Of a stretch of DNA of 64,000 nt, positions 63,860-64,000 are shown in pieces; the first letter of the stretch is position 1, and each line of letters opens with the position of its first letter. Made by a program: the position numbers and the translations under genes. Location: positions 62,001 to 126,000 of the forward strand of contig NZ_NIDE01000008.1 of assembly GCF_002197845.1 (NCBI RefSeq). Direction: 5' to 3'. This stretch comes from Fimbriiglobus ruber (GTDB taxonomy: Bacteria > Planctomycetota > Planctomycetia > Gemmatales > Gemmataceae). The notes below the pieces were generated by a model. It did no database searches and was not told the DNA's origin. It saw only the letters and a list, made by a program, of their open reading frames with translations.

Positions 63860-64000
63860 ATGTCTAGTTTGACGGACTTATCGATCGGGGAAGTGTCTTG
63901 CCGCGCGACCGTGGGCACGATCTGGCAACTTCGTCGGATGAATCGACCGGTCGACCACCTGACCCGCGGGCTGTCCCTCTCCCTCGACGATTTGAGTACG
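63860..64000 (+). CDS. Partial hypothetical gene at the right edge
   Basis: ATG 63860 opens a frame of 47 codons without a stop to the window edge: MSSLTDLSIGEVSCRATVGT, continuing IWQLRRMNRPVDHLTRGLSL. It lies 95 bp after the previous gene on the same strand. Too short to assign. Confidence 0.35.
   Translation, partial: MSSLTDLSIGEVSCRATVGTIWQLRRMNRPVDHLTRGLSLSLDDLST

Noticed and set aside
1-64000. CRISPR arrays, rRNA genes or riboswitches
   Set aside because: No regularly spaced short repeats, rRNA-like stretches or recognisable riboswitch cores were seen on either strand.

Overview
This 64 kb window is high-GC DNA from a planctomycete, most likely a Gemmataceae-type genome (Gemmata/Fimbriiglobus-like). 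The assignment rests on lineage-specific families: three clusters pairing a planctomycete cytochrome/DUF1549/DUF1553 protein with DUF1501 proteins, a DUF1559 prepilin-like protein, eukaryote-like Ser/Thr kinases, ECF sigma factors with C-terminal extensions, and a secreted protein with an N-terminal ExLxxR-like sorting motif. No rRNA or CRISPR array was seen; there is one tRNA, Ser-GCT.

Layout. 1-7.2 kb: minus-strand run of hypothetical, DUF1501, DUF1553, alpha/beta hydrolase and WD40 (cut by the window edge), preceded by a lipoprotein and a DUF1559 gene. 8.1-13.5 kb: rhodanese-like protein lacking its catalytic Cys, then a second DUF1501/DUF1553 pair. 13.5-16.5 kb: gene-poor, with a decayed transposase. 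16.6-20.1 kb: orphan protein, excisionase-like HTH gene and tyrosine recombinase pointing at tRNA-Ser. 20.2-25.4 kb: HNH-AP2 endonuclease, a protein of five exact 74-residue repeats, and a SNF2 helicase coupled to an AIPR-like nuclease gene that is cut short by an insertion sequence. This looks like a wrecked defence island. 25.4-30.4 kb: nested mobile DNA. A large serine recombinase element sits inside a decayed ISAs1-type transposase, which abuts a truncated IS1380-type transposase.

30.5-41.3 kb is a signalling region. It holds a Ser/Thr kinase fused through one membrane segment to a UrtA-like urea/amide-binding domain, a dienelactone hydrolase, a vWA-PP2C-kinase operon like the TerY-P (E. 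coli YegL/YegK/YegI) triad, a zinc-ribbon membrane protein split by an in-frame TAG, a DUF3501 protein and a STAS protein. 41.8-52.6 kb contains three insertion sequences whose ends and target duplications can be read directly (41770-43472; IS66-type 45968-47647, inside an ECF sigma factor gene; ISKra4-type 51076-52600). Between them lie a thioesterase and priA. 52.8-59.1 kb is the third cytochrome/DUF1501 cluster, followed by a DUF559 nuclease gene flanked by inverted GC-rich repeats. 59.9-62.6 kb is an ECF sigma factor translationally coupled to a Ser/Thr kinase with TPR-like repeats. The right edge holds a small secreted protein and hypothetical genes.

The most striking observations are the recombinase element whose GA-core excision restores a transposase reading frame, the IS66 insertion whose removal restores an ECF sigma factor frame, the UrtA-kinase fusion, the repeat protein/SNF2/AIPR island, and two long near-perfect palindromes in intergenic DNA. 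All calls come from reading the sequence; no database search was run.
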